A stretch of DNA of 64,000 nucleotides, from contig JAHHIC010000060.1 in assembly GCA_019359035.1 (NCBI GenBank), positions 1 through 64,000 on the forward strand, read 5' to 3'. The first letter of the stretch is position 1; the number at the start of each line of letters is the position of its first letter. This stretch comes from Scytonematopsis contorta HA4267-MV1 (GTDB taxonomy: Bacteria; Cyanobacteriota; Cyanobacteriia; Cyanobacteriales; Nostocaceae). The notes below the pieces were generated by a model. That model did no database searches. It had not been told where the DNA came from and saw only the letters and a list, made by a program, of their open reading frames with translations. Made by a program: the position numbers and the translations under genes. Below, piece after piece: positions 36,082 to 44,994 of this stretch.

Positions 36082-36475
36082 GTTTCCATTTTTATCGACT
36101 TACTAAAAGCCAAAAGCCTAAAGATCCAGAAGTTAAAGACTTTACAGGTTATGGTTTCCATTTTTATCGACTTACTAAAAGCCAAAAGTTACAAAGGCTT
36201 GGACAGCCTTTGGGACAAATTCTTGTTTCCATTTTTATCGACTTACTAAAAGCCAAAAGCAGGACTTTCAGATAATACTTCCTATCTGCTCCAACAGAGT
36301 TTCCATTTTTATCGACTTACTAAAAGCCAAAAGAGTGACAACGCGATTATTTGTTTCTCGTCTTCCGAAGTTTCCATTTTTATCGACTTACTAAAAGCCA
36401 AAAGACCAAAAAGAAAATAACTATGCGGTTTTTCAATCGCGTTTCCATTTTTATCGACTTACTAAAAGCCAAAAG
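36082..36475 (-). CRISPR. CRISPR array 1, six 35-bp repeats
   Basis: Repeats start at 36082, 36154, 36225, 36299, 36370 and 36441, all identical (plus strand GTTTCCATTTTTATCGACTT, then ACTAAAAGCCAAAAG). The five spacers are 37, 36, 39, 36 and 36 bp. I read the crRNA strand as minus: the reverse complement ends in ATGGAAAC, the usual 8-nt 5' handle of type I/III crRNAs (ATTGAAAC-like). That places the leader on the right at 36476. All repeats are perfect including the leader-distal one, so the array is young or recently shortened. The length and irregular spacer sizes fit a type III-like system. The nearest cas genes are the methyltransferase-Cas1 and cas2 to the left. Confidence 0.97.
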
Positions 36476-36730
36476 GGCAAGCATTTGAAACGCTTGCTCC
36501 ATAAGGATTATACACCCTCCAATCTGAGGGGGTCAACTCCAGCATCTCACAGATAGAAATTATTCTTAATAAGTTCATATTAGACCCTCCTCAAATCCTT
36601 ATCTAACCAGCTATCTGAGGGATACAACGAAATAATAGGTGTTTCAGCCATTGTGTCTATCCCTCAGATGCTTATCAATAGTATGGATAATCATAAGATT
36701 TATTAATGAATCATTCTTTACAAGCTAGCA
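36476..36730 (-). promoter_or_regulatory. Leader of CRISPR array 1
   Basis: The 250 bp right of the last repeat are homologous to the sequence right of array 2 (38489-38728). Shared blocks include AAGCATTTGAAA, TAAGGATTATACA, GGGGTCAACTCCAGCA, GAGGGATACAACGAAATAAT and the TCTATCCCTCAGATGCTTAT stretch. Conservation of a non-coding flank on one side only of two arrays identifies it as the leader, which carries the array promoter and the site where new spacers enter. Confidence 0.85.
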
Positions 36731-36923
36731 ACGTTAAAAATATCTGGGAAGGCAGTGGAAACCTTAGCAACGGAAGCATAACCCGCTTAATATCAAGTCT
36801 ATTAATGGTTGTCTGCCAAAAGTAACTGTTGATAAATTATTTTTTATACCCGTTTGTCGGCTTCCATTTTTCCCTTACACTGGAGAAGTTGGCTAATCAT
36901 CAATAAGTTGAGAAAAGTCCATC

Positions 36924-37235
36924 ATGCAATATCAAGTTTTCGTCCAAAGCCGTTCGGACAAAAAATTTATCGCTTCTGTTGTTGGTATTCCTAACTGCAT
37001 AGTTGAAGGTGATACAAAGGAAGAAGCGATTACCAGAGTAAAAGATGCTTTAGAGCAGCAATTAGAAAATGGGGAACTAATTACAATTGATATAGATATT
37101 AGGCGCTCTAAACAAAAAGTGGACCCCTGGATTGAGAATATGGGAATTTTTGCTGAAGACCCGACATTTGATGATTTTCAAGCAGAAATGGCAGCATATC
37201 GGCAACAAGTAGATTCTCTTGAGGCTGAAAAATGA
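36924..37235 (+). CDS. HicB-like antitoxin
   Basis: 103 residues. The N-terminal part is a HicB partial RNase-H-like fold (MQYQVFVQSRSDKKFIASVV; GIPNCIVEGDTKEEAITRVK), followed by an acidic tail (FAEDPTFDDFQAEMAAYRQQ) of the kind that wraps a toxin. It overlaps the next frame by ATGA, and that frame is the N-terminus of a PIN (VapC) toxin. This combination is frequent in cyanobacteria. With its toxin truncated the antitoxin is orphaned but appears intact. Confidence 0.8.
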   Translation: MQYQVFVQSRSDKKFIASVVGIPNCIVEGDTKEEAITRVKDALEQQLENGELITIDIDIRRSKQKVDPWIENMGIFAEDPTFDDFQAEMAAYRQQVDSLEAEK

Positions 37236-37360
37236 CTTGTTACGTGATGGATACGGAGCATCTCAGCCTCTACGAGCGTGTTCACCCGCAAGTACGTGAA
37301 CGTATAATTCAAGTACGAGCAAATTCTTCAGATATATTAACAACACAAGATTTAATATAG
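37232..37360 (+). pseudogene. VapC-type PIN toxin, truncated after 42 residues
   Basis: Reads MTCYVMDTEHLSLYERVHPQ, then VRERIIQVRANSSDILTTQD. The DTEHLSL motif carries the first PIN-domain aspartate. A normal VapC has about 130-140 residues; here a stop follows after LTTQDLI and nothing recognisable of the remaining domain follows. The ATG overlaps the antitoxin stop (ATGA). Loss of the other three acidic residues means no RNase activity. Confidence 0.8.
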
Positions 37361-37439
37361 TAATCCGAAATCAGTCGTGAGAAAGAAAATGTTTTAAACA
37401 CTTATAAATAAGTATGTTAACGTATAATTCAGGTACAAC

Positions 37440-37601
37440 GTAATACTAGATAAACATTTATTGAAACATATTGGACAATTACAGAGTAAAGTGGACAATC
37501 CACGTGGAATTGCAAATGCTATTCCGCAATTTTCAGGAAAATATTTTAATACTAAACAATATGAATTGCTAGATAGATTAGCTGATGAAGCTTTTAAATA
37601 A
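37440..37601 (+). pseudogene. Unidentified gene remnant between arrays
   Basis: An open stretch without a start codon reads VILDKHLLKHIGQLQSKVDN, PRGIANAIPQFSGKYFNTKQ, then YELLDRLADEAFK and a stop. It has the amino-acid composition of a real protein C-terminus, but I do not recognise the family. It sits between the truncated VapC and the next antitoxin, and is one more broken gene in this island. Confidence 0.35.
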
Positions 37602-37691
37602 ATCGGAGGAGTTGTCTCTAGATTTTAACAATGAAAAAGCTCTCAGACGTATAATGTCAAAATTTCTTGTTAATCTAGTAATTGAGCAAAG

Positions 37692-38024
37692 TTGTTAAAT
37701 ATTAATGGTGTTATGGCGATGAATAATAAACCCAAATCCTTTGTTAGTCAGTTAGAAGAGACCCACAAAGAAGATATAGAGGCAATTACTCAGGTGTTAG
37801 TACGCATAACAAGCCGCAGTCCAGACAAAATAAAGTCACACCTAAATGCTATGCTGGAACAGTTAGTAGAACCGGAAGTAAAACCCCCTTTTTATGAAAC
37901 TGCAACACCAGATGAATGGGTAGCAGCATTGAGGGAATGGAGTGCTAGCCATGACCGCAATAAACCCCTTTTATCAGATTACGCTGTTAGCAGAGAAAGT
38001 ATGTACGATGATGAGGAGTTATAG
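37692..38024 (+). CDS. Antitoxin-like protein paired with a PIN toxin
   Basis: 110 residues from 37692; a start at 37716 (MAMNNKPKSF) is as likely. The sequence has a helical N-terminal half (FVSQLEETHKEDIEAITQVL; SRSPDKIKSHLNAMLEQLVE) and a C-terminal segment (YETATPDEWVAALREWSASH, then YAVSRESMYDDEEL) of the type seen in cyanobacterial antitoxins preceding PIN toxins. A PIN reading frame begins at the next base after its stop, which is operon spacing. The toxin frame is cut by CRISPR array 2. Confidence 0.65.
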   Translation: MLNINGVMAMNNKPKSFVSQLEETHKEDIEAITQVLVRITSRSPDKIKSHLNAMLEQLVEPEVKPPFYETATPDEWVAALREWSASHDRNKPLLSDYAVSRESMYDDEEL

Positions 38025-38138
38025 TTGACTGTTCTAATTGATACCAATGTCATATTGCGGATGGCACAACCGGAACATCCAATGTGTGCAGAGTTTCCAT
38101 TTTTATCGACTTATAAAAAGCCAAAAGCGAGCTTATGA
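38025..38138 (+). pseudogene. PIN-domain toxin cut by CRISPR array 2
   Basis: From TTG at 38025 the frame reads LTVLIDTNVILRMAQPEHPM followed by CAE. It carries the first PIN aspartate (DTNVIL) and follows the antitoxin stop without a gap. At codon 23 it runs into the first CRISPR repeat, is translated through it (FPFLSTYKKPK) and stops inside spacer 1. The rest of the toxin, about 110 residues, is absent on the other side of the array. The leader-distal boundary of the array therefore lies inside a toxin gene. Confidence 0.85.
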
Positions 38139-38488
38139 GTTTGCAAAATATTGATGCCTCTCAAAGTTTCCATTTTTATCGACTTATAAAAAGCCAAAAG
38201 TTATAGATGTGGTGTTGAGTATAGATCCGAGGAAGGTTTCCATTTTTATCGACTTATAAAAAGCCAAAAGAAGCTGGGTTGGAAATTCCCAGAAGTTTCT
38301 TGATCGTTTCCATTTTTATCGACTTATAAAAAGCCAAAAGGTGATGGTTCGTTCTATCGAAGCGGTTATTTTTATGCAAAAGTTTCCATTTTTATCGACT
38401 TATAAAAAGCCAAAAGAGTATGATAGAGGTAGGCAACTAATCGAGGAATTTTTGTTTCCATTTTTATCGACTTATAAAAAGCCAAAAG
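38093..38488 (-). CRISPR. CRISPR array 2, six 35-bp repeats
   Basis: Repeats start at 38093, 38166, 38236, 38306, 38382 and 38454, all identical (plus strand GTTTCCATTTTTATCGACTT, then ATAAAAAGCCAAAAG). They differ from array 1 at two adjacent bases (TACTAAAA against TATAAAAA). The five spacers are 38, 35, 35, 41 and 37 bp and share nothing visible with array 1. As for array 1, the crRNA strand is read as minus, with the leader at 38489 on the right. The RT-Cas1 gene lies 384 bp beyond, transcribed in the same direction. The leader-distal end abuts the interrupted PIN gene. Confidence 0.97.
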
Positions 38489-38728
38489 GGTAAGCATTTG
38501 AAATCCTTACTCTATAAGGATTATACAGCCCTAAATCTGAAGGGGTCAACTCCAGCACTCCACAAATAGAAATAGTTCTCAACAAACTCACCTTCGACCC
38601 TCCTAAAATCCTTAACCAGTAAGCCATCCGAGGGATACAACGAAATAATAGGGGTTTCAGCCATTGCGTCTATCCCTCAGATGCTTATCAATAACCTGCA
38701 GAATGATAAAGTTAACTAATCAATCGCC
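38489..38728 (-). promoter_or_regulatory. Leader of CRISPR array 2
   Basis: Homologous to 36476-36730 over about 240 bp, I estimate near 80% identity by eye, with an identical order of conserved blocks. The GGGATACAACGAAATAATAG and TCTATCCCTCAGATGCTTAT blocks are exactly shared and are good candidates for the promoter or for adaptation-complex contacts. Together with the repeats this shows that the two arrays descend from one duplicated array plus leader. Confidence 0.85.
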
Positions 38729-38813
38729 CTATTCCCCTACTCCTCATACCAATTCACGAAAATCTTGAAACATAATCCAAATTCTGAAACTCTTGTCAAA
38801 GCTGGATTTCGCA

Positions 38814-38848
38814 ATTGCGAATTGCGAATTGCGAATTGCGAATTGCGA
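38814..38848. repeat. Heptanucleotide tandem repeat (ATTGCGA)5
   Basis: Five perfect ATTGCGA units followed by ATTGG. Such short tandemly repeated heptamers are a hallmark of filamentous cyanobacteria. This one lies 24 bp beyond the stop of the RT-Cas1 gene, between it and the array 2 leader. Confidence 0.9.
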
Positions 38849-38871
38849 ATTGGTATCACTCCCCCTTCTTC

Positions 38872-40881
38872 TCAAAGCTTCCAAATCATCGGTCGATAAA
38901 CCTCCACTTCTCCCATCAAACAAGCAACATACTCCCATACCTGTAGCTCAATAACACGACGAAAAGGTAACCTTTGTTCAGTATAAGGGTGTGTAATTTC
39001 TGATTGTAACTTTTCCTCCCAGTGCTTGAGAAACTTTTTCAGTGCATGTGGTTGAAAATACACACCACCTTTTTCATCAGGGTTTGTAAAGTCATCTATA
39101 GTAAAAACATGAGAATTAACTAAATAAGCAACTAGTGAATCCACTATACCTGCGCGGAACTCCTCTGTAACATATGATACTAATGCAGGATGATTATTAC
39201 GCGGTACATGTAAATTCCCAAAATGCGTATGCAATCCCACAGCTTGAATGAAGGAATAAATATTTTGATTTAACAAAGTGTAACCCAAGCTCAGCATACC
39301 ATTAATAGGGTCAGTTGGTGGACGTTTTGTACGCCTGTCAAATGCAAATTCTCCGGTAAACATAGAACCTAAAGCTTGAAAATAAAGCGTTGCAGCTTTT
39401 CCTTCATAACCTTGCAACATTTCGATTGATTCAGCTTGGCATAAATTATCCATCAAATCAGCGATTAAATCGATAGCAGAACTAGCCATTTTAGAAGAAT
39501 GACGACGATTTAATTTTAAAAGTAATGCACGCGAATTATGTAACTTTGCCCAAACAATCGCTTCAGCTTGTTTCTTGACAAATTCCGAATCTTTAGAACG
39601 CTCTATCTGACGCGCTAAATATTTTACTTTTGCCAAACCATCGGTTTCTAACCTACCATAATATCTTCCCTTCTGGGAAAGATAGATTACAGGAATTCTA
39701 CATCTCAGTAAGATTTTTATTACCCCATTAGAAACAGTGCAGCAGCCAAATACCACAACATGACTGATACGGTTAGCTGGAATTTTTATCTTAAGTTCAT
39801 TTTGGTAGAGTACATTAAATTGCTGATTTTTGATGCTCAGATACGCACCTTGGTCGGTAATATATAGAGTTGACATATTTTCCTGCCAATAATGAGAAAT
39901 CGATGCTCTAGGGAAATTAATTGGTTTATCGATGCTGCAAGCTTTAGGAGGACGAGAAACAGGTTTCGCAGGGCGATTTTTTTTTCTGAAATAAGGTGTA
40001 CCCGAATCGTTAACTACCCACTCCCCGGATTGTGCGGGTTTCACTGGTGGAGGTGCGTAAACCTTTCCCTTCGCAAAGCTGTAACCCAAAAAAGTAAACT
40101 CCGAGTCGGGGCTAAAAGTGTGGGTTTTGTCTGGCTGTAGCTTTAAGTAGACTTCTCCCAACCACAGGCTGATTTTTTCTAAAATCCTGTTTGCTTCTGC
40201 CTCACTTTCACAGGTGATCGCAAAATCATCTCCATACCTGACCAAGTTTATTCCATGACTCAAACACCGTCTGTCAAAGTCGGTAAGATAGAGATTAGCC
40301 AACGCACCAGAGAGTATTCCACCCTGTAACAACCCTTTACCAGGACGATTGGTTTTGCCAGTAATAGCAATTCCCGACTTGAGTTGTCCTTCCAGCAATC
40401 GGATTAAAACAGGTTCAAGCCGTAGTTTTTCTAAAAAAGTTAACAGCAAAGCCAAACAAATATTGTCGAAAAAATCTGCGATGTCGGCTTTAATAATCCA
40501 CTTCGGTTGATACTGATAGTAGTGATGTAAATTATGTACCGCTTGCTGAATATTATGTCCCGGACGATAAGCGTAACTACAATCAAGAAAGGTATCCTCT
40601 AAGGGAAAATACAATTCATCAAGTAGCAAACGCTGCACAATTCTGTCCCGAACAGTAGGAATACCAATTAAACGCTTACCACCGTTTTTCTTCGCTATAT
40701 AAAACCCCTTAGCAGGACTAGCAATATAGGTTTCGTTGTGGAGATGGTGTTGAATATTCCGTAATTGCTCAGAAGCACTCGACTCAAATAAGTCAACAGA
40801 AATACCATCCACACCCGCAGACTTAGTTCCCACGCGGACTTGTAACCACGCAGCTTTAAGTAGTTCTAGAGAAAAATCCAT
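38872..40881 (-). CDS. cas1: Reverse transcriptase-Cas1 fusion
   Basis: 669 residues from Met at 40881; the frame is open to an ATG at 40959, but the upstream 26 residues do not resemble the family. The N-terminal half is a group II intron-like reverse transcriptase: KSAGVDGISVDLFE, RLIGIPTVRDRIVQRLLLDE, IIKADIADFFDNI with the first catalytic Asp, GKGLLQGGILSGALANLYL, and the catalytic box RYGDDFAI (YGDD where YADD is usual). After a proline-rich linker comes a full Cas1 with its beta domain (LYITDQGAYLSIKNQQFNVL) and catalytic Glu (LQGYEGKAATLYF), His (FGNLHVPRN) and Glu (SYVTEEFRAGIVD). Such proteins can acquire spacers from RNA with Cas2, mostly in type III systems. No Cas6 domain and no cas2 beside it. 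Likely served by the Cas2 at 34794. Confidence 0.95.
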   Translation of the reverse strand: MDFSLELLKAAWLQVRVGTKSAGVDGISVDLFESSASEQLRNIQHHLHNETYIASPAKGFYIAKKNGGKRLIGIPTVRDRIVQRLLLDELYFPLEDTFLDCSYAYRPGHNIQQAVHNLHHYYQYQPKWIIKADIADFFDNICLALLLTFLEKLRLEPVLIRLLEGQLKSGIAITGKTNRPGKGLLQGGILSGALANLYLTDFDRRCLSHGINLVRYGDDFAITCESEAEANRILEKISLWLGEVYLKLQPDKTHTFSPDSEFTFLGYSFAKGKVYAPPPVKPAQSGEWVVNDSGTPYFRKKNRPAKPVSRPPKACSIDKPINFPRASISHYWQENMSTLYITDQGAYLSIKNQQFNVLYQNELKIKIPANRISHVVVFGCCTVSNGVIKILLRCRIPVIYLSQKGRYYGRLETDGLAKVKYLARQIERSKDSEFVKKQAEAIVWAKLHNSRALLLKLNRRHSSKMASSAIDLIADLMDNLCQAESIEMLQGYEGKAATLYFQALGSMFTGEFAFDRRTKRPPTDPINGMLSLGYTLLNQNIYSFIQAVGLHTHFGNLHVPRNNHPALVSYVTEEFRAGIVDSLVAYLVNSHVFTIDDFTNPDEKGGVYFQPHALKKFLKHWEEKLQSEITHPYTEQRLPFRRVIELQVWEYVACLMGEVEVYRPMIWKL

Positions 40882-41117
40882 GATTTCATTAAAAATTACA
40901 GCGGATTTTGAGTGAATGAGTGAAATATAACTTGACGGGGTTTGGGATGCCCACCCCACAAGAGTTTTGATGTTTAGTTGGTGTAACTAATATCTCTTTG
41001 ACATTTCACCTTTTAAATTAATTGTTGCAAGCGCGTATATTACTTTTTATATGAGTTATTGACGTAGATATATGACTTCGTGTATGACTTAGAAATAAGA
41101 GCTTTTTGGGTTAAATC

Positions 41118-41849
41118 ATGCCAAAGCGTTCCTTAATTGCATCACCAGAGGGTATCAAAAAGGCTAAAAGTGCTTTAGAGCACCAAAATCTATCTCAAAA
41201 AGCGTTAGCTGACGTGCGTGGAATAGCATCTTGGTCAACTATCAACCATTTTTTTAACGGTAAACCTGTTGAGCGAGAGATATTTTTTCAGATTTGTGAA
41301 GAACTAAATTTAGACCCGCAAGAAACCGCAGCACCAGGAGAAGAACCACTCGACAAACTTTGGCGACAATTACAAACACTCGGCTCTCCAACGGAAGAAA
41401 TGGGATTAGTTGTAGTAAAAGAACAAACATTGGGATGGGGAAAGCAAAAACCCAGTAAATATGAGAAATCCGTACGCTTAGGCAGCTACATCCAAGTAAA
41501 AATTGATTTGTCAACCCCAGGATATTTAATCCTACTGCAAAAAGATACATCCGGAGAAGTATATTGTTTTTGTCCCTCCTGCTTTGCTCCACAATTTCAC
41601 TTGCATGATGGCAAAACTATTTTACCTCAGCAGGATTCTCCAATAACAGCTTTCCCCTTAGAAGGTGAGCCAGGTCGAGAAGAAATTTTAGCAGTAATTT
41701 TCAACGAACCACCTAAATTTGACTGGCTACCCGAAGGAAGTGATGACCCCTTACAATTAGAAGAAAATCACCTAAACGACTTAACAAAACATATAAATAA
41801 TAATGGTACTTGCAAAGTTTTTTATACAAATTATACTTTAACAAAATAA
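41118..41849 (+). CDS. HTH-DUF4384 protein preceding TPR-CHAT gene
   Basis: 243 residues. Residues 1-72 form a helix-turn-helix of the type found at the N-terminus of many cyanobacterial conflict proteins (LIASPEGIKKAKSALEHQNL; WSTINHFFNGKPVEREIFFQ; ICEELNLDPQE). Residues about 105-240 form a DUF4384 domain (VRLGSYIQVKIDLSTPGYLI; CFCPSCFAPQFHLHDGKTIL; EILAVIFNEPP), known from proteins accompanying caspase-like peptidases. It stops 20 bp before the TPR-CHAT gene on the same strand, so the pair forms an operon. I infer a regulator or trigger for the CHAT peptidase. Intact, although its partner is broken. Confidence 0.8.
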   Translation: MPKRSLIASPEGIKKAKSALEHQNLSQKALADVRGIASWSTINHFFNGKPVEREIFFQICEELNLDPQETAAPGEEPLDKLWRQLQTLGSPTEEMGLVVVKEQTLGWGKQKPSKYEKSVRLGSYIQVKIDLSTPGYLILLQKDTSGEVYCFCPSCFAPQFHLHDGKTILPQQDSPITAFPLEGEPGREEILAVIFNEPPKFDWLPEGSDDPLQLEENHLNDLTKHINNNGTCKVFYTNYTLTK

Positions 41850-41868
41850 TACATTTAAGTATAAAAAT

Positions 41869-44800
41869 ATGGAAAATATAGAAGAAATTTTAATCCAATT
41901 AAATAATCTTAACCTACAGGTTGTACAACTCTGTGAACAAGGGAACCTGGAATCAGCACTAAATATTGCCAAACAAGCTGTTAATATAGCAGACACTTTA
42001 CAACAAGAGCATGAAATAATTGCAGATAGCTTAAATAATTTAGCTGAATTATATCGCATACAAGGACAATATATAGAAGCAGAATTATTGTATGTGAAAA
42101 CATTAAATATGAGAAAAAGCTTGTTTGGAGAATCTCATCCAGACATTGCACAAAGCTTAAATAATTTGGCATCTTTTTACTATCACCAAGGGCAATATAC
42201 GCGCAGAGCAAAAATATCTAGAAGCCTTAAAAATCTGGAAAGCCCACTACGAAGAATCACGTCAGGAAATAGCAACTCTTTTATGTAGTATGGGAGAGCT
42301 ATACCGTCAACAAGGACGTTACCCAGAAGCAGAAAAAATACTTGATAAAGCTTTAGCGATGAGAAAAGCAATTTTCTCAGATTCCCATCCACAAATTGCA
42401 GAAAGCTTAAATAATATCGCAGCACTATACGAATCCCAAGGAAGGTTAGAAGAATCCGAACAAACATACTTAGAATCCTTGGAGATGAGAAAAAGTATTT
42501 TTGAAAACGAGCATCCCGCTATAGCTGAGAGTCTAAATAATTTAGCAGCGCTCTACCATTCCCAAGGACGTTACTTAGAAGCGGAGGAAAATTATTTACA
42601 AGCTTTAGCAATATTACAAAATTTTATTGAGGAACATCATATTGCCAAAATTTTAAATAATTTAGGGGAAGTCTATAAAGAACTAGGGCGTTTTTCTTCT
42701 TCAGAACAAAAACATTTAGAAGCTTTAGCAATTAAAAAACGTCTACTAGGAGCCGAACATCCAGATATTGCCATGAGTCTTGGTAATTTAGCAGAAATAT
42801 ATCGTCTACAAGGACGTTATTCCGAATCAGAATCAAATTTTTTAGCAGCTTTAGAATTAAGAAAACTTTTATTTGGAGATGAACATCATGATGTTGCAAG
42901 TAGCTTAAATGGTTTAGCTGCTCTTTATTCATCTATTGGACGTTATTCAGAAGCAGAAGAAAAACATCTAAAAGCGTTAGCTATGAGGAAAAACTTGCTA
43001 GGTGACTCTCATCTTGATGTTGCTTGCAGCTTAAATAATTTGGCTGAACTTTATCGCTTGCAAGGACGTTATTCAGAAGCGGAACAAAAACATTTACAAG
43101 CATTAGCAATAAAAAAAGAAATACTAGGTTCAGAACATCCAGATATTGCTGATAGTCTTGCTTGTATTGCTGAGGTTTATCGCTTTCAAGGACGGTACAC
43201 AGAAGCAAAGAATATTCTCTTAGGAACTTATTCTATGAGGAAAAGGCTACTGGGAGATATACATATTGATATTGCACGTACCTTAAATTCTTTAGCTGTT
43301 TTATACGATGCTCAGCGTGAATATAATCAAGCAGAGCCTTTACTGATAGAAGCTCTGATAATTACACAAAATGTATTTGGTTCCGAGCATCCAGAAATAG
43401 CAAACTGTATGCATAATTTGGCAACTTTATACGGATGTCTGGAACGCTACGAAGAAGCAGAAAAAATGCTTTTAGAAGTATTGAAAACTAGAGAAAGATT
43501 TTTAGGAACAGAGCATCCTGATATTGCACTATCATTAAATAATCTTGCCGAGGTATACTTTTCTCAAGGACGCTATCAAGAAGCCCAAGAAATATATGTA
43601 AAAGTTTTGTCAATTAGGAAACGTCTCTTGGGTAATTCACACCCCGATGTTGCACGTAGTTTAAACAATTTAGCGACGGTATTCACCGCTAGCAATCGTC
43701 CCGAAGAAGCTTTATCATATCGCGTACAAGCAAGCCTCATTAATGACAAAATTATAAGTCAAGCTTTTGCATTTAGTTCGGAAAATGACCGTATTGCTTT
43801 TCTCCAAAGAATTCAGAGCTAATTTTGATTTATTTCTCTCCCTCGTTTGCACATACCTACCAGACTCCACTATAGCCAAACAAGAAGCATTAGATTTAGT
43901 ACTAAAACGCAAAGCACTAACAGCATCAGCCCTTGCTGCTCAAAACCAAGCTCTTTACAGCGGAAGGTATCCTCATCTTACAGAAAAATTCCGCGAACTG
44001 AGCGACCTAAGTACACAGTTAATACACCTGAATTTATCAGCTTTTCAAGTCAGTGACTTAACTGCTCATCAACAAAACTTGTCACAATTACAAGCGCAAT
44101 ATAATAGTTTACAAAAACAACTCGCTTCTCAAGTACCAGAAATTAGTCTATCCCAGCAGATAGCTGACCGTAAAGCTGTTGCATCCGCACTACCCCCAAA
44201 TTCGATTTTAGTTGAGTTTGTCTGCTTCGGTGTGTTTAACTTTCGTGCGATTCATGCAAATGAAGACTCATTATGGTCTCCTTCCCGCTATGTAGCATTT
44301 ATTTTACCTCCAGGACAACCGGATGCGGTAGAAATGGTAGATTTAGGTTCAGCCCAAATTATTAATGATTTAATTTCATCTTTTCGCTTACAAGCTTCTG
44401 ATAATAATCAAGAAGAAGAAACGACAGGATTTCAGAAAAAAGCTGCACAATTACCTAAGTTCCAAATTAAACCATATGATTCAAGCACAGCAATTCAACT
44501 CAGCGAAGCGCTTTTTCAACCTATCCGTCATTTGATTAATGGGTATAAACATTTAATCTTTGCACCAGATGCAAACTTAAACTTAGTTCCATTTCAAATA
44601 TTGCCTCTTGATGCAACGAATACAAATCTATTAATGGATGAATATACCATTAACTACCTCGGTGTTGGACGAGATATTTTACGCAACCAAATACAGCCAC
44701 AGCGTTTAGGTGATGTACCATTGGTCATAGCAGACCCTGATTTTGATTTTTACTGGGGAGCTTGGATTTGTGAGGGAAACACTACATCAATTCAAAATTC

Positions 44801-44876
44801 AAAATTCAAAATACCCTACCCTTCGGAAAAACCTCCGGTTTACGGGAACGCTTCGCGTACAAAATTTAAAATTTAA
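41869..44876 (+). pseudogene. TPR-CHAT (caspase-like) protein gene with frameshifts and truncated peptidase domain
   Basis: About 1000 codons in three frames. The frame from 41869 encodes the first TPRs and shifts near 42203. The frame to 43822 carries at least eleven kinesin-light-chain-type 42-residue TPRs (LNNLAELYRLQGRYSEAEQK type) and shifts near 43815. The last frame has the linker (YLPDSTIAKQEALDLVLKRK) and the first half of a CHAT domain (PPNSILVEFVCF, HLINGYKHLIFAPDANLNLV, IADPDFDFYWG). The CHAT domain stops there and is replaced by repeat-derived sequence, so the catalytic His (HFATHG) and Cys (LSACET) of this peptidase are absent. Inactive. It was presumably a TPR-sensing, CHAT-protease effector. 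Confidence 0.85.
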
Positions 44877-44994
44877 CAAAATCGCATTGCTCCCGTAACA
44901 ACTGTGTGTTGACCTGTGTGCCAGGGCAAGAAATATACTTGTATACATAGCAGCAAGCATAAGTGATTCTTGCCCTCTACCTTTTTTGTTAATA

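Noticed and set aside
41869-44876. TPR-CHAT gene close to CRISPR arrays as a possible Craspase (type III-E) component
   Set aside because: No gRAMP/Cas7-11 gene is present, the TPR-CHAT gene has its own HTH-DUF4384 partner, and kinesin-light-chain-type TPR-CHAT genes are common in cyanobacteria without CRISPR. Its catalytic half is also missing.
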